The notes below the pieces were generated by a model. It worked only from the letters and a program-made list of their open reading frames with translations, searched no databases and was not told the origin of the DNA. The position numbers and the translations under genes are program-made. A DNA stretch of 64,000 nt from UBA5704 sp036380715. GTDB lineage: Bacteria; Acidobacteriota; Thermoanaerobaculia; Multivoradales; UBA5704. This document shows, in pieces, positions 10,991 through 18,845 of the stretch. The stretch covers positions 20,516 through 84,515 of the forward strand of contig DASVEF010000113.1 in assembly GCA_036380715.1 (NCBI GenBank), given 5' to 3'. The stretch's first letter is position 1; each line of letters begins with the position of its first letter.

Positions 10991-11939
10991 ACCAGGTGAT
11001 GATCTTGTCGTCGATCTCGCGCAGCCGGGCCGCCACCAGGTTGCAGAGGATGGTGAGCAGGCGCAGCGACGAGATCTTGTGGATGTCGAGGATCCCCTCC
11101 AGCACCATGCGCGGGATGGCGAGGACGACCGCCCCCTGCTCGTGCGCCTTGGCGTCGGCCGAGCGCGCGGTGTTGTCGATCAGCGCCATCTCGCCGAAGT
11201 AGCCGCCGCGCTCAATGAAGGCGAGGGCCTCCTCGCCGGCGCCGGGGATGTACTTGCTGATCATCACTCGCCCCTCGAGCACGATGTACATCTCGTGGCC
11301 GCTCTCCCCCTCGCGGAAGATGACCTGGCCGGGCGCGAACTGCTTCTCCTGCGACAGGGTGCTGAGGAAGTTGATCTCCAGACCGGAGAGCTTCTGCTCC
11401 TGGAAGAGCTTGCGCTTGACCGCGATCTCGACGTGAAACTCGCCGCCGGGCTGGGAGTGGTTGATCGGTCCGTCCTCGGGAGGCCTGCCGGTCTCCGAGA
11501 AGAACTGGCTGAGGTTCTGGTTGGTCTGCCGCAGCTTGCCCGACAGACTTTTCCAGAAAGCCCAGTAGAGCGCCAGGTGGAAGCGCGGGTCGCGCTCCAT
11601 CATGGAGGACAGGGCCGCCGCGTCGAGGACGAGAAGCTCGGTGTCGCCGGCCGTCACCGCCTCGCCGGTGCGCGGTCCGCGATCGACGAAGGAAGTCTCG
11701 CCGAAGAGGTCGCCCGGTTCCAGGCTGGCCAGGCCGAAGAGGCCGAACGGAGTCTTGCGCTGGATCCGGATGGCGCCACTCTGGATCAGGTAGACGTCGA
11801 ACGTCGACTCCCCCTCCTTGAGCACCGTCGCTCCCGGGGGATGGCGGACGTGAGCGGTGCACTGGGCGAGCTGTGCGAGTTGCTCTCCCTTGAAATGGGA
11901 GAAGGGCTCCCACTGCGCGAGCAGGTCCTGGATGGCCAA
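10926..11939 (-). CDS. Protein with two cyclic-nucleotide-binding (Crp-type) domains
   Basis: 337 residues from a TTG start at 11939. The frame is open far upstream, but homology to the family begins at AIQDLLAQWEPFSHF and the previous gene stops 7 bases earlier. Two cNMP-binding barrels are visible: about residues 10-130 (PGATVLKEGESTFDVYLIQ, then PGDLFGETSFVDRGPRTG) and about 190-310 (PGQVIFREGESGHEMYIVL, then GGYFGEMALIDNTARSADA). The second has the phosphate-binding FGEMALI...R pattern. No helix-turn-helix follows, so it is a sensor or scaffold rather than a Crp-type repressor. Last gene of the operon starting at dnaX. The ligand (cAMP, cGMP or other) cannot be told from sequence. Confidence 0.8.
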   Translation of the reverse strand: MAIQDLLAQWEPFSHFKGEQLAQLAQCTAHVRHPPGATVLKEGESTFDVYLIQSGAIRIQRKTPFGLFGLASLEPGDLFGETSFVDRGPRTGEAVTAGDTELLVLDAAALSSMMERDPRFHLALYWAFWKSLSGKLRQTNQNLSQFFSETGRPPEDGPINHSQPGGEFHVEIAVKRKLFQEQKLSGLEINFLSTLSQEKQFAPGQVIFREGESGHEMYIVLEGRVMISKYIPGAGEEALAFIERGGYFGEMALIDNTARSADAKAHEQGAVVLAIPRMVLEGILDIHKISSLRLLTILCNLVAARLREIDDKIITWFILAGGSGISWPVDRPAPAGS

Positions 11940-11946
11940 GGTCCGG

Positions 11947-12618
11947 CTATTGTACCGGAAGGTCGGGCAAGTCCGGAAAGACCCGCTCGGCGAGGCGGCT
12001 CTCGGGAGCCGAGGCCCGCCCCTCGCGGCGCGCCCAGCCGGCCCGCTCGGCGTCGCCGAAAGCTTCCCACAGAGCGGCGGCCTGCAGGAACCACTCGGCG
12101 AACAGAGGGTCGCCGCTCCCCAGGTCGGAGCGCAGCTTGCTCTCGAGCGGCGCCTCGACCTCGTCGAAGAGACGGCGGGCGGCGCGCCGGTCCCCCCGGC
12201 GCAGAGCCACCCAGGCGCGGTGCAGGGTGATCGACTCGGCCAGGTCGGAGCGCCGCGCGGCCGCCGCCAGGAAAGTCTCTTCCGCCGCCGCGAAGTCTCC
12301 CTCATAGGCCGCCACCAGCCCCGCTTCGATCCTCGCCTCGCCGTCCTCCGGGTCCGCCGTCAGGATGCGGCCGAGATAGCCCCGCGCTTCCGCCAGCCGC
12401 AGCAGGTGTTTGGCCGCGACCGCCGCGGCGTACAGCTCGTCCCGTCCCGCCTTCGCCCGGGAATGCGCCGTCTCCAGGGCCGCCGAGAACTCCCCCCGTC
12501 CCACCGCCTCCATCACCGGGCTCGCCGGCGGCTGCCGCAAGACGAGAAACAGGCCGATGGACGCCGCGGCCCCGAGCAGGGCCAGGACGACGATGAGAAA
12601 GGTCTCGAAGGCGGGCAT
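11947..12618 (-). CDS. Membrane-anchored TPR-like protein
   Basis: 223 residues. One N-terminal membrane helix (about residues 5-27, FLIVVLALLGAAASIGLFLVL) is followed by alpha-helical repeats rich in alanine and leucine that look like tetratricopeptide units (RGEFSAALETAHSRAK; EDGEARIEAGLVAAYEGDFAAAEETFLAAA; RGDRRAARRLFDEVEA). Presumably it is anchored in the inner membrane with a protein-binding domain. ATG start at 12618. It ends 7 bases before the start of the cyclic-nucleotide-binding protein, so the two are translationally coupled and probably act together (inference). No catalytic motif. Confidence 0.7.
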   Translation of the reverse strand: MPAFETFLIVVLALLGAAASIGLFLVLRQPPASPVMEAVGRGEFSAALETAHSRAKAGRDELYAAAVAAKHLLRLAEARGYLGRILTADPEDGEARIEAGLVAAYEGDFAAAEETFLAAAARRSDLAESITLHRAWVALRRGDRRAARRLFDEVEAPLESKLRSDLGSGDPLFAEWFLQAAALWEAFGDAERAGWARREGRASAPESRLAERVFPDLPDLPVQ

Positions 12619-12623
12619 GGGCT

Positions 12624-13193
12624 CTAGAGTAAAGGAAGCTGCGTCGGGCCGATCTTCTGCAGGACCTCGCGCTCGACCACGTCGAGCCACTCGGCGCGCC
12701 GCTCGCAATGGAGGTGGAGGGCGGGGATGTCGCGGTCGGCGAGCTCGCGGGCCAGGCGGTGCTCGACGGCGAGCTGGAAGCCGGGGCTCGCCGAGCGGAT
12801 GCCGTCCGGGCTGATCTGCTCGACGATGGGCACGTGCACCAGGAGGCCGTAGCCGCGGATCCACGACTCGACCAGCGGCTCCATGGCCTCCTGCCGCCCC
12901 GCCGCCAGGAGGAGGTAGACGTAGTTGTCGAGGACGCTGCGGTCGCAGATGACCACCGGGTAGCGCGCCTGCGCCACGACCTCCTCGGCGATCTGGGTGT
13001 GGAGGATCCACGACTGTGCGGCGACCGAGGTCTCCTCGTTGATCGGCAGCGGACAGCGCCGCGCCACCTCGTGCACGACCTCCACCGCCACGTCCCGCCG
13101 CTTCAGCCGCGCGGCCAGGCCGTAGCAGAGGGTGGTCTTGCCCACCCCGTGGCTGCCGATGAAAGCGATCTTCCAGCGGGGAGCGGAATTCAC
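12624..13193 (-). CDS. AAA-type (NadR-like) NTPase/kinase
   Basis: 189 residues with P-loop GSHGVGKTTL near residue 13, then ARRCPLPINEETS and a DRS motif in PVVICDRSVLDNYVYL, typical of AAA_28/NadR-kinase-like small NTPases. It could be a nucleoside or nucleotide kinase; the substrate is not evident. Start GTG at 13193 overlaps the TGA of the aminotransferase (GTGA), indicating tight coupling. It lies in the dnaX-to-cNMP operon. Confidence 0.75.
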   Translation of the reverse strand: MNSAPRWKIAFIGSHGVGKTTLCYGLAARLKRRDVAVEVVHEVARRCPLPINEETSVAAQSWILHTQIAEEVVAQARYPVVICDRSVLDNYVYLLLAAGRQEAMEPLVESWIRGYGLLVHVPIVEQISPDGIRSASPGFQLAVEHRLARELADRDIPALHLHCERRAEWLDVVEREVLQKIGPTQLPLL

Positions 13194-14461
13194 AGAGCCT
13201 CCTCCAGGAGACCGAGGGTGGCGTCCAGCAGCGGCTCGGGGATGGTCAGCGGCGGCACGATCTGGGCGACCCGGCCTTCGGGGCCGCCGGCGAGGATCAG
13301 GACGCCGCGCGCCAGCGCCTCCCCGGTGAAGCGCCTGGCGAGGCCGCGCGAGAGGAGATCGACGCCCCAGAGGAGGCCCCGGCCGCGCACCGCGGTCACC
13401 GACCCGGGCCAGCGCTCCGGCCAGGCGGCGAGGCGCTCGCCGACCCGGGAGCCGAGCGCTGCCGCCCGCGCGGGCAGGTCCTCCTCTTCCAGGATGTCGA
13501 GCGCCGCCAGGGCCGCGGCGCAGGCGAGAGGGTTGGCCATGAAGGTGGCGGTGTGGAGCGCCTCGCCCTGGGTTTCCCAGCAGCGGAAGAGCGGCCGGCG
13601 AGCGAGGACGGCGGCGATCGGCACTCCTCCCCCCAAGGCCTTGCCGCAGCAGAGGATGTCGGGCCGCACCCCCTCGTGCTCCACCGCGAACATCGCGCCC
13701 GTGCGGCCGAAGCCGGTGAAGACCTCGTCCGCGACCAGGAGCGCTCCGGCCTCCCGGCAGAGGCGGGCGAGCCCGGCGAGCCAGCCCGGGGGCGGCACGA
13801 GCACCCCCTCGCGGCCGACGACCGGCTCGACGATGGCGCACGCGACGTCGCCAGGACGCAGCGCCTCCTCCACCCGGGCCAGGTCGCAGCCGAAGGGGAG
13901 GCGGCGGACGTGGCCGTGGAGGTGGGCGGCGAAGGGGGCGCGGAACTCCGGCCGCGAGGTCGCGGCGAGCGCGCCGAGGGTCAGGCCGTGGTAGGAGGGC
14001 TCGAAAGCGAGGACTCCGGGCCGGCCGGTGGCGGCGACGGCGGTCTTGAGGGCGATCTCCACGGCCTCGGCGCCGGAGACCGAGAAGAAGACTTGGGCGT
14101 CGTCGACCGGCGCCAGCCGGACCAGCCGGCCGGCCAATTCGACGCGCAGCGGATGGGCGTGCACGTCGCCCAGGCCGTGGAGGAGACGGCCGGCCTGCTC
14201 CCGCACCGCCGCGACCACCCGGGGGTGGGCGTGGCCCACGGCCGCGACTCCGAATCCGGAGGTGACATCTATATAGAGGTTGCCGTCGACGTCGCGGACG
14301 TTGGCGCCGCGCGCCTCCTCCCAGAGGAGCGAGGCCCCGCCTCCTGGCGGCAGGGTGTTGACCCCGGGCGCTTCGAGCTCGCGCAGGCGCTGTGACAGCT
14401 CCTGGGAGCGCGGCCCCGGCGGCGGCGAGGTCACCGCGGGATGGAGGCCGCCGAGGGTCAC
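13190..14461 (-). CDS. Class III PLP-dependent aminotransferase
   Basis: 423 residues, acetylornithine/ornithine aminotransferase fold. Conserved pieces: DVTSGFGVAAVGHAHPRVV near the N-terminus, VFFSVSGAEAVEIALK, SYHGLTLGAL, the metal/PLP-contact VADEVFTGFGRTG and the Schiff-base lysine in LCCGKALGGGVPI. Substrate specificity is open: acetylornithine, 4-aminobutyrate or a diamine are possible, and no biosynthetic partner is adjacent. GTG start at 14461 overlaps the recR stop, so it is cotranslated with recR, an odd pairing of recombination and amine metabolism. Confidence 0.88.
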   Translation of the reverse strand: MTLGGLHPAVTSPPPGPRSQELSQRLRELEAPGVNTLPPGGGASLLWEEARGANVRDVDGNLYIDVTSGFGVAAVGHAHPRVVAAVREQAGRLLHGLGDVHAHPLRVELAGRLVRLAPVDDAQVFFSVSGAEAVEIALKTAVAATGRPGVLAFEPSYHGLTLGALAATSRPEFRAPFAAHLHGHVRRLPFGCDLARVEEALRPGDVACAIVEPVVGREGVLVPPPGWLAGLARLCREAGALLVADEVFTGFGRTGAMFAVEHEGVRPDILCCGKALGGGVPIAAVLARRPLFRCWETQGEALHTATFMANPLACAAALAALDILEEEDLPARAAALGSRVGERLAAWPERWPGSVTAVRGRGLLWGVDLLSRGLARRFTGEALARGVLILAGGPEGRVAQIVPPLTIPEPLLDATLGLLEEAL

Positions 14462-15042
14462 ATCTCCCGCCGGCCGGCGAGAGACCTCCCCAGGGTCACC
14501 TCGTCGGTGTACTCGATGTCGCCGCCCACCGGCATGCCGAAGGCGAGGCGGGTGACCTTGACGCCGCGGGGCTTGAGCAGGCGGGCGAGGTAGAGGGCGG
14601 TCGCCTCCCCCTCGACGTTCGGATTGGTGGCGAGGACGACCTCGGCGACGCCCTCCAGCCGGGCGAGCAGGCCGGGGATGGCCAGGCGGTCCGGTCCGAT
14701 CCCGCGATGCGGCGACAGGGCGCCGAGCAGGACGTGATAGAGGCCGTGGTACTCGCCGGTGCGCTCGATCGGCTCGATGTTGAACGGCTCCTCCACGACG
14801 CAGAGCGCGGTGCGGTCGCGGCGCTCGTCGGAGCAGAAGCGGCAGGGGTCGACCGCGGTGATGACGTTGCACACCGAGCAGTGGAACAGCTTCTCCTTGA
14901 CCTCGACGATCGCCTGGGCGAGGGCCTGCGCCTCGCCCGCGGGCGCCTTGAGGAGGTAGTGGGCGAGGCGGGTGGCGGTCTTCGGGCCGATGCTCGGGAG
15001 CCGGGACAGCTCGCCGATCAGCCGGGCCAGAGGGTCGGACAT
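14458..15042 (-). CDS. recR: Recombination mediator RecR
   Basis: 194 residues, usual length. HhH segment (LSRLPSIGPKTATRLAHYLL), then a zinc finger with CSVCN and CRFCSD, then the TOPRIM domain (ALCVVEEPFNIEPIERTGEY ... LGALSPHRGIGPD) and the C-terminal Walker-like tail. Acts with RecF/RecO to load RecA at gaps. It lies in the common dnaX-ybaB-recR order, 19 bases after ybaB. Confidence 0.96.
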   Translation of the reverse strand: MSDPLARLIGELSRLPSIGPKTATRLAHYLLKAPAGEAQALAQAIVEVKEKLFHCSVCNVITAVDPCRFCSDERRDRTALCVVEEPFNIEPIERTGEYHGLYHVLLGALSPHRGIGPDRLAIPGLLARLEGVAEVVLATNPNVEGEATALYLARLLKPRGVKVTRLAFGMPVGGDIEYTDEVTLGRSLAGRREM

Positions 15043-15061
15043 CGGAGGCGCGGGGAAGCGC

Positions 15062-15358
15062 TCAGAAGAGCCCGGGCAGGCTGGACGCCAGGGAGCCCAT
15101 CTTCCCCTGCATGGTCTCCTCGACCCGGCGGCCCGCTTCGTTGACCGCGGCCACGATCAGGTCCTCCAGCATCGAGGGGTCTTCCTTGTCCATGGCCTCG
15201 GGGTCGATCTTCACGGAGACGAGCTGCTTGTGGCCGCTCATCTGGACCGTGACCATGCCGCCGCCCACGCTCGCCTCGACGACGAGCGTGTTCAGCTCGC
15301 GCTGGAGGCGCTCCTGCATCTCCTGGGCCTGCTTCATCAAATTACGCATGCTGCTCAT
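15062..15358 (-). CDS. ybaB: YbaB/EbfC nucleoid-associated protein
   Basis: 98 residues. N-terminal helix MSSMRNLMKQAQEMQERLQ, strand segment GGGMVTVQMSGHKQLVSVKID, and the C-terminal helix ending LPGLF: the EbfC pattern. It binds DNA as a tweezer-like dimer and is usually cotranscribed with dnaX and recR, as here. Its ATG overlaps the dnaX TGA (ATGA at 15355-15358). Confidence 0.95.
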   Translation of the reverse strand: MSSMRNLMKQAQEMQERLQRELNTLVVEASVGGGMVTVQMSGHKQLVSVKIDPEAMDKEDPSMLEDLIVAAVNEAGRRVEETMQGKMGSLASSLPGLF

Positions 15359-17073
15359 CGGGATGGCTCCTCCCTCAAGCCGTGCTCTTCGACAGTCTCC
15401 ACCTTGCCGCCGAAGATATCAAGGATCGCCTGCACTTTGGGGATCTCGGCGACCCTGGACAGTTCCTGGGCCGGCGCCGCGGCGGGCGCCTCTTCGTCGT
15501 TCTTCTTGCGCGCCTCGCCGCGCACCTGGCGCCAGGCGGTCCCGGCCCCCCAGACCGCGGCAACCGACTCCTCGATGACCTTGCGGACGCTGGGCTGCTG
15601 CAGCCGCGACTCCAGCATGCCCTCCCCCGGCGGCACGGCGATCCGCAGCTCGCCGTCCACGAAAGCCAGCTCGGCCTCCGCGAGCAGCGCCGCGAACGGC
15701 TGCCGCCGCAGGCTGACCTGCTCCAGGAAGGCCTGGACCGGGTCGGCCGGCAGAGAGGGACGGGCCGCGGGCGGCGGCGCCGCGGGCTCCGGCGCGGACC
15801 GCCGGGTCGCGGGGGCTGGCGCGGCGGGCTTCTCGGCCTGTTGCGGCGGCGGAGTCGCGGGGGTTGCGGGAGCCGGGGGCCGCGGGGGCGCCGCGGAAGC
15901 GGGCGTTGGCCGGGGCGCCGGGGCGGCGGCCGGTCTCCCTTCCGGCAGCGGGACGGCGCCCGCGAGGAGCTCCTCGATGCGGGTCAGCTTGGGCAGCTCG
16001 GCGGCGCGCAGCCAGGCGATCTCCACGGCCAGGACGCCGGTCTCGCTGCGCCGCACCACCGGCTCGCTGGTCAGGAGCTGGTGCATCAGGCGGAGCAGGT
16101 TCTCGTAGCCGGCCGCGCGGGCGGTCGTGGCGAGCGTCTGCGCCTCCTCGCCCGGCAGGTCCACCTGCCCGGGGTCGCCTCCCATGCCGAGGTGGAGGGC
16201 GTCGCGGCAGAAGGCGAGGAACTGGCCGTAGACGTGCCGCGGGTCCCATCCCTCCTCCTCGATCCGCCGCACGAAGCTGTAGACCGCCGGGCCGTCGCCG
16301 CGCAGGATCGCCTCCAGCAACCCCTGGAAGAGCGCCATGTCGAGCCCGCCGAGCAGGCGGATGGCGTCCTCGTCGGCGATGGTTCCCGAGCCGAACGTGG
16401 CGAGCTGGTCGAGCAGCGCCACCGAGTCGCGGACGCTCCCCTCGCCGGCGCGCGCGATCAGGCGCAGCGCCGTGTCGCTCGCCTGGATCCCCTCGGCCGC
16501 GCAGATGGTCCGCAGATAGGCGGCGAGCCCGAGCGAGGGGACGCGGCGGAAGTGGAACTCCTGGCAGCGCGAGAGGATCGTCGCCGGCACGGCGTCGATC
16601 TCGGTGGTGGCGAAGATGAAGACCAGGTGGGCCGGCGGCTCCTCGACGATCTTGAGGAGGGCGTCGAACGCCTGGCGCGACAGGCGGTGGATCTCGTCGA
16701 GGATCACCACCTTGTAGCGGTCGCGGGCCGGCCCGTACTTCAGGCTCTCGGTCAGCTCGCGCACCTGCTCCACCTTGGAATAGGTCGCGGCGTCGACCTC
16801 GATGACGTCCATGTCCCCGCCGCGCGTGATGTCCAGGCACTGCAGGCACTCGTTGCAGGGGTCGGCGATCGGCCCCTTCGCGCAGTTGAGAGCCTTGGCG
16901 AGGACTCTGGCGGCGGTCGTCTTGCCGACGCCGCGGATGCCCGAGAAGAGATAGGCCTGCGCGATCCGCCCCTCGGTCAGGGCATTGCGCAGGGCGGTGA
17001 CGATCGCCTCCTGTCCGACGAGGCTCGCGAACGTCTGCGGGCGCCACTTGCGGGCGAGGACCTGATAGCTCAT
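15355..17073 (-). CDS. dnaX: DNA polymerase III subunit gamma/tau
   Basis: Clamp-loader ATPase, 572 residues. MSYQVLARKWRPQTF start, Walker A SGIRGVGKTTAARVLAKALNC in outline, zinc module with CAKG...CNECLQC (about 65-80), DEIHRLS Walker B and the sensor region ATTEIDAVPATILSRCQ. A Pro/Ala-rich linker (about 375-445) leads to the tau-type C-terminal domain. No obvious programmed slippage run was noticed. First protein gene of a seven-gene minus-strand operon; the SRP RNA gene lies just upstream on the same strand. Confidence 0.96.
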   Translation of the reverse strand: MSYQVLARKWRPQTFASLVGQEAIVTALRNALTEGRIAQAYLFSGIRGVGKTTAARVLAKALNCAKGPIADPCNECLQCLDITRGGDMDVIEVDAATYSKVEQVRELTESLKYGPARDRYKVVILDEIHRLSRQAFDALLKIVEEPPAHLVFIFATTEIDAVPATILSRCQEFHFRRVPSLGLAAYLRTICAAEGIQASDTALRLIARAGEGSVRDSVALLDQLATFGSGTIADEDAIRLLGGLDMALFQGLLEAILRGDGPAVYSFVRRIEEEGWDPRHVYGQFLAFCRDALHLGMGGDPGQVDLPGEEAQTLATTARAAGYENLLRLMHQLLTSEPVVRRSETGVLAVEIAWLRAAELPKLTRIEELLAGAVPLPEGRPAAAPAPRPTPASAAPPRPPAPATPATPPPQQAEKPAAPAPATRRSAPEPAAPPPAARPSLPADPVQAFLEQVSLRRQPFAALLAEAELAFVDGELRIAVPPGEGMLESRLQQPSVRKVIEESVAAVWGAGTAWRQVRGEARKKNDEEAPAAAPAQELSRVAEIPKVQAILDIFGGKVETVEEHGLREEPSR

Positions 17074-17121
17074 CTAATCGGTGAAAAGGGGGACGTGGTC
17101 ATGCGCAGCGCGGCGGCCGGC

Positions 17122-17228
17122 GAAGGGTTCAGGAGGATCTGCGGCACCCGGCAGAGTCGCCTTATCGCTGCTCCCTTCCGGGCCTGACGAGGTTCGGTGA
17201 TGGCCGATGCACAGGACCCGAACCCTTC
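17122..17228 (-). ncRNA. ffs: Signal recognition particle RNA (4.5S type)
   Basis: Read on the minus strand the domain IV hairpin is unmistakable: GTCAGGCCCGGAAGGGAGCA, equivalent to the E. coli GTCAGGTCCGGAAGGAAGCA. The outer helix GAAGGGTTC (17220-17228) pairs with GAACCCTTC (17122-17130), giving a 107-base small-type RNA. Pairing resumes beyond a short internal loop (CGCAGCGGCC with GGCCGC...GCTGCG), so the primary or even mature RNA may run from about 17242 to 17090. Targets membrane and secreted proteins with Ffh. It precedes dnaX on the same strand, a common arrangement. Confidence 0.93.
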
Positions 17229-17247
17229 GTGGGCCGCTGCGGACCCC

Positions 17248-17276
17248 ATGCTATGTCCTGGGGTCGGGGATGTAAA
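17248..17276 (-). promoter_or_regulatory. Promoter of the SRP RNA gene
   Basis: On the minus strand TTTACA (17271-17276) and TAGCAT (17248-17253) are spaced by exactly 17 bases. The predicted start, about 17242, is at a GGGGTCC run 14-20 bases before the conserved SRP helix, so a short 5' trailer may be trimmed or may be part of an extended helix. Confidence 0.6.
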
Positions 17277-17369
17277 GGCACCGGGGTTGCGGAAAATTCC
17301 GCCGGATGAGGTCCCTGCCGTCTTGCCCCCCTGAAGCGATCGGACTTTCTACTCCCCGAGGGCCGCGCG

Positions 17370-17900
17370 GTGGCGAAAGAAGCTTCCGTTGGCTCACCCA
17401 TCCGCTTCCATTGGTAGAACGCAGGCTTCCATCGCGCTAGATACAGAGACATCGTCGCGAAGAAGCCGACGTCATGGCGACTGAAGCTTCCCGTCGGCCC
17501 GCCGTCCGCTCCATCGTAGAAGGTAAGCTTCCACCGCGCTGGATACCGGAACATCGTCGCGAAGAAGCCGACGTCGTGGCGACTGAAGCTTCCGTCGGCT
17601 CGCCGTCCGCTCCATCAGTAGAAGGTAAGCGTCCATCGCGCTGGATACCGGGATATTGTCGCGAGGAAGCCGACGTCGTAGCGACGGAAGCTTCCGTCGG
17701 CTCGCCGTCTGCTCCATCAGTAGAAGGTAAGCGTCCACCGCGCCAGATACCGGGACATTGTCGCGAAGAAGCCGATGTCGTAGCGACGGAAGCTTCCGTC
17801 AGCCCGCCATCCGCTTCCATCGGTAGAAGGTAAGCTCCGTCGCACCAGATACCGGGACATTGTCGCGAGGAAGCCGACGTCCAGACGAGGTAAGCTTCTG
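17370..17900. repeat. 102-bp tandem repeat array, about five copies
   Basis: The AAGCTTCC landmark recurs at 17380, 17484, 17586, 17688, 17790 and (degenerate) 17892: a period of 102 bases (104 for the first step). Units differ by about 10-15 percent. Each unit spans a GAAGCTTCC centre; in the copy at 17682-17699 this becomes an 18-bp perfect palindrome, cgacggaagcttccgtcg. Since 102 is a multiple of three, both strands stay open and give 34-residue repeated peptides, but there is no ribosome site or homology to suggest translation. The region 17277-18000 otherwise contains only the tadA promoter. Confidence 0.85.
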
Positions 17901-17960
17901 TGGGTCGGGTGCCGACTCGCCGGAATTCCCCGTCTCTTCCCGCCGTTTCCTTTCCGGACG

Positions 17961-17989
17961 TTGAGAAGACGCCGGGGTTCGAGTAAGAT
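17961..17989 (+). promoter_or_regulatory. Sigma-70-type promoter of tadA
   Basis: TTGAGA (17961-17966), 17-base spacer, TAAGAT (17984-17989). The predicted start is near 17996, 17 bases before the tadA ATG at 18013. Confidence 0.7.
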
Positions 17990-18012
17990 ACGGCGCCTGT
18001 CTGCGGACGGGT

Positions 18013-18501
18013 ATGCCGTGCGCGAGGTCGGGGGCGTTGGAAAGGCCGGAAGATCGGACCTTCATGAAGGAAGCCCTCGCCGAGGCCGGGCGCGCCGCCG
18101 AGGTCGGGGACGTGCCGATCGGTGCCGTGATCGTGCGGGACGGGGTGGTGGTCGGGCGCGGGTACAACCGGCGCGAGGCCGACGGCGATCCGCTGGCCCA
18201 CGCCGAGATCCTGGCGATCCGGCAGGCGGCGGAGCGCACGGCCGGGTGGCGGCTCATGGGATGCACGATCTACGTGACCCTCGAGCCGTGCGCGATGTGC
18301 GCCGGGGCCCTGGTCAACAGCCGCATCGGGCGGCTGGTCTACGCGGCTCCCGATCCCAAGGCCGGCTGGTGCGGCTCGCTGGGCAACCTGGTACAGGACC
18401 CGCGGCTCAACCACCGGCTGGACGTGACGGCCGGCGTGCTGGCCGGGGAGAGTGCCGTGCTGCTGCGCGGCTTCTTCGCGTCGCTCCGGCGAAGGGAGTG
18501 A
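18013..18501 (+). CDS. tadA: tRNA-specific adenosine-34 deaminase
   Basis: Converts A34 to inosine in tRNA-Arg(ACG). 162 residues from ATG 18013; an internal ATG at 18064 is less likely since the family has about 10-15 residues before the FMKEALAEA helix. Zinc-deaminase motifs: HAE in DPLAHAEILAI (about 63-72) and PCAMC in TLEPCAMCAGAL (about 92-103). C-terminal LRGFFASLRRRE is typical. Has its own promoter, and two tRNA genes follow 22 bases later. Confidence 0.94.
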   Translation: MPCARSGALERPEDRTFMKEALAEAGRAAEVGDVPIGAVIVRDGVVVGRGYNRREADGDPLAHAEILAIRQAAERTAGWRLMGCTIYVTLEPCAMCAGALVNSRIGRLVYAAPDPKAGWCGSLGNLVQDPRLNHRLDVTAGVLAGESAVLLRGFFASLRRRE

Positions 18502-18523
18502 CGCCAGCTCTTTGCAAGATTAT

Positions 18524-18613
<90 letters not shown>

Positions 18614-18634
18614 TTGATAGAAGGTCAGAGATCC

Positions 18635-18724
18635 GGAGAGGTGCCAGAGCGGTTGAATGGGGCGGTCTCGAAAACCGTTGACCGGGCGACCGGTCCGTGG
18701 GTTCGAATCCCACCCTCTCCGCCA
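18635..18724 (+). tRNA. tRNA-Ser (anticodon CGA)
   Basis: 90 bases with encoded CCA, the same GGAGAGG/CCTCTCC acceptor as the preceding tRNA, a long variable arm, and anticodon CGA in CGGTCT-CGA-AAACCG. The pair is separated by 21 bases, so they are processed from one transcript. Confidence 0.97.
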
Positions 18725-18765
18725 AGTTCTGTTCGTTCCAGGAACGCCCGCGGGCGCGCTGCCGG

Positions 18766-18795
18766 TTGACGTGCGTGCCACGGGTGGTCTAGATT
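18766..18795 (+). promoter_or_regulatory. Promoter of the rpmH-rnpA-yidD-yidC operon
   Basis: TTGACG (18766-18771) and TAGATT (18790-18795), spacer 18 bases. The leader to the rpmH GTG is about 60 bases. Confidence 0.55.
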
Positions 18796-18845
18796 ATGAG
18801 ATTCGTCCGCCCTGTCGGGGCGGCATTCACCCTGAATTTTTCTCA

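Noticed and set aside
17370..17900. CRISPR array
   Set aside because: Repeat units are 102 bases and contiguous, with no constant short repeat alternating with unique spacers and no cas genes.
17437..18414. 325-codon minus-strand frame with 34-residue repeats, and a plus-strand repeat frame at 17474-17833
   Set aside because: Both come from the 102-bp tandem repeat being a multiple of three; the minus frame also crosses tadA in antisense, and neither has a ribosome site.
18657..18845. rnpA start at the ATG at 18657
   Set aside because: That start lies inside the second tRNA-Ser gene and upstream of the operon promoter, so it cannot be used.
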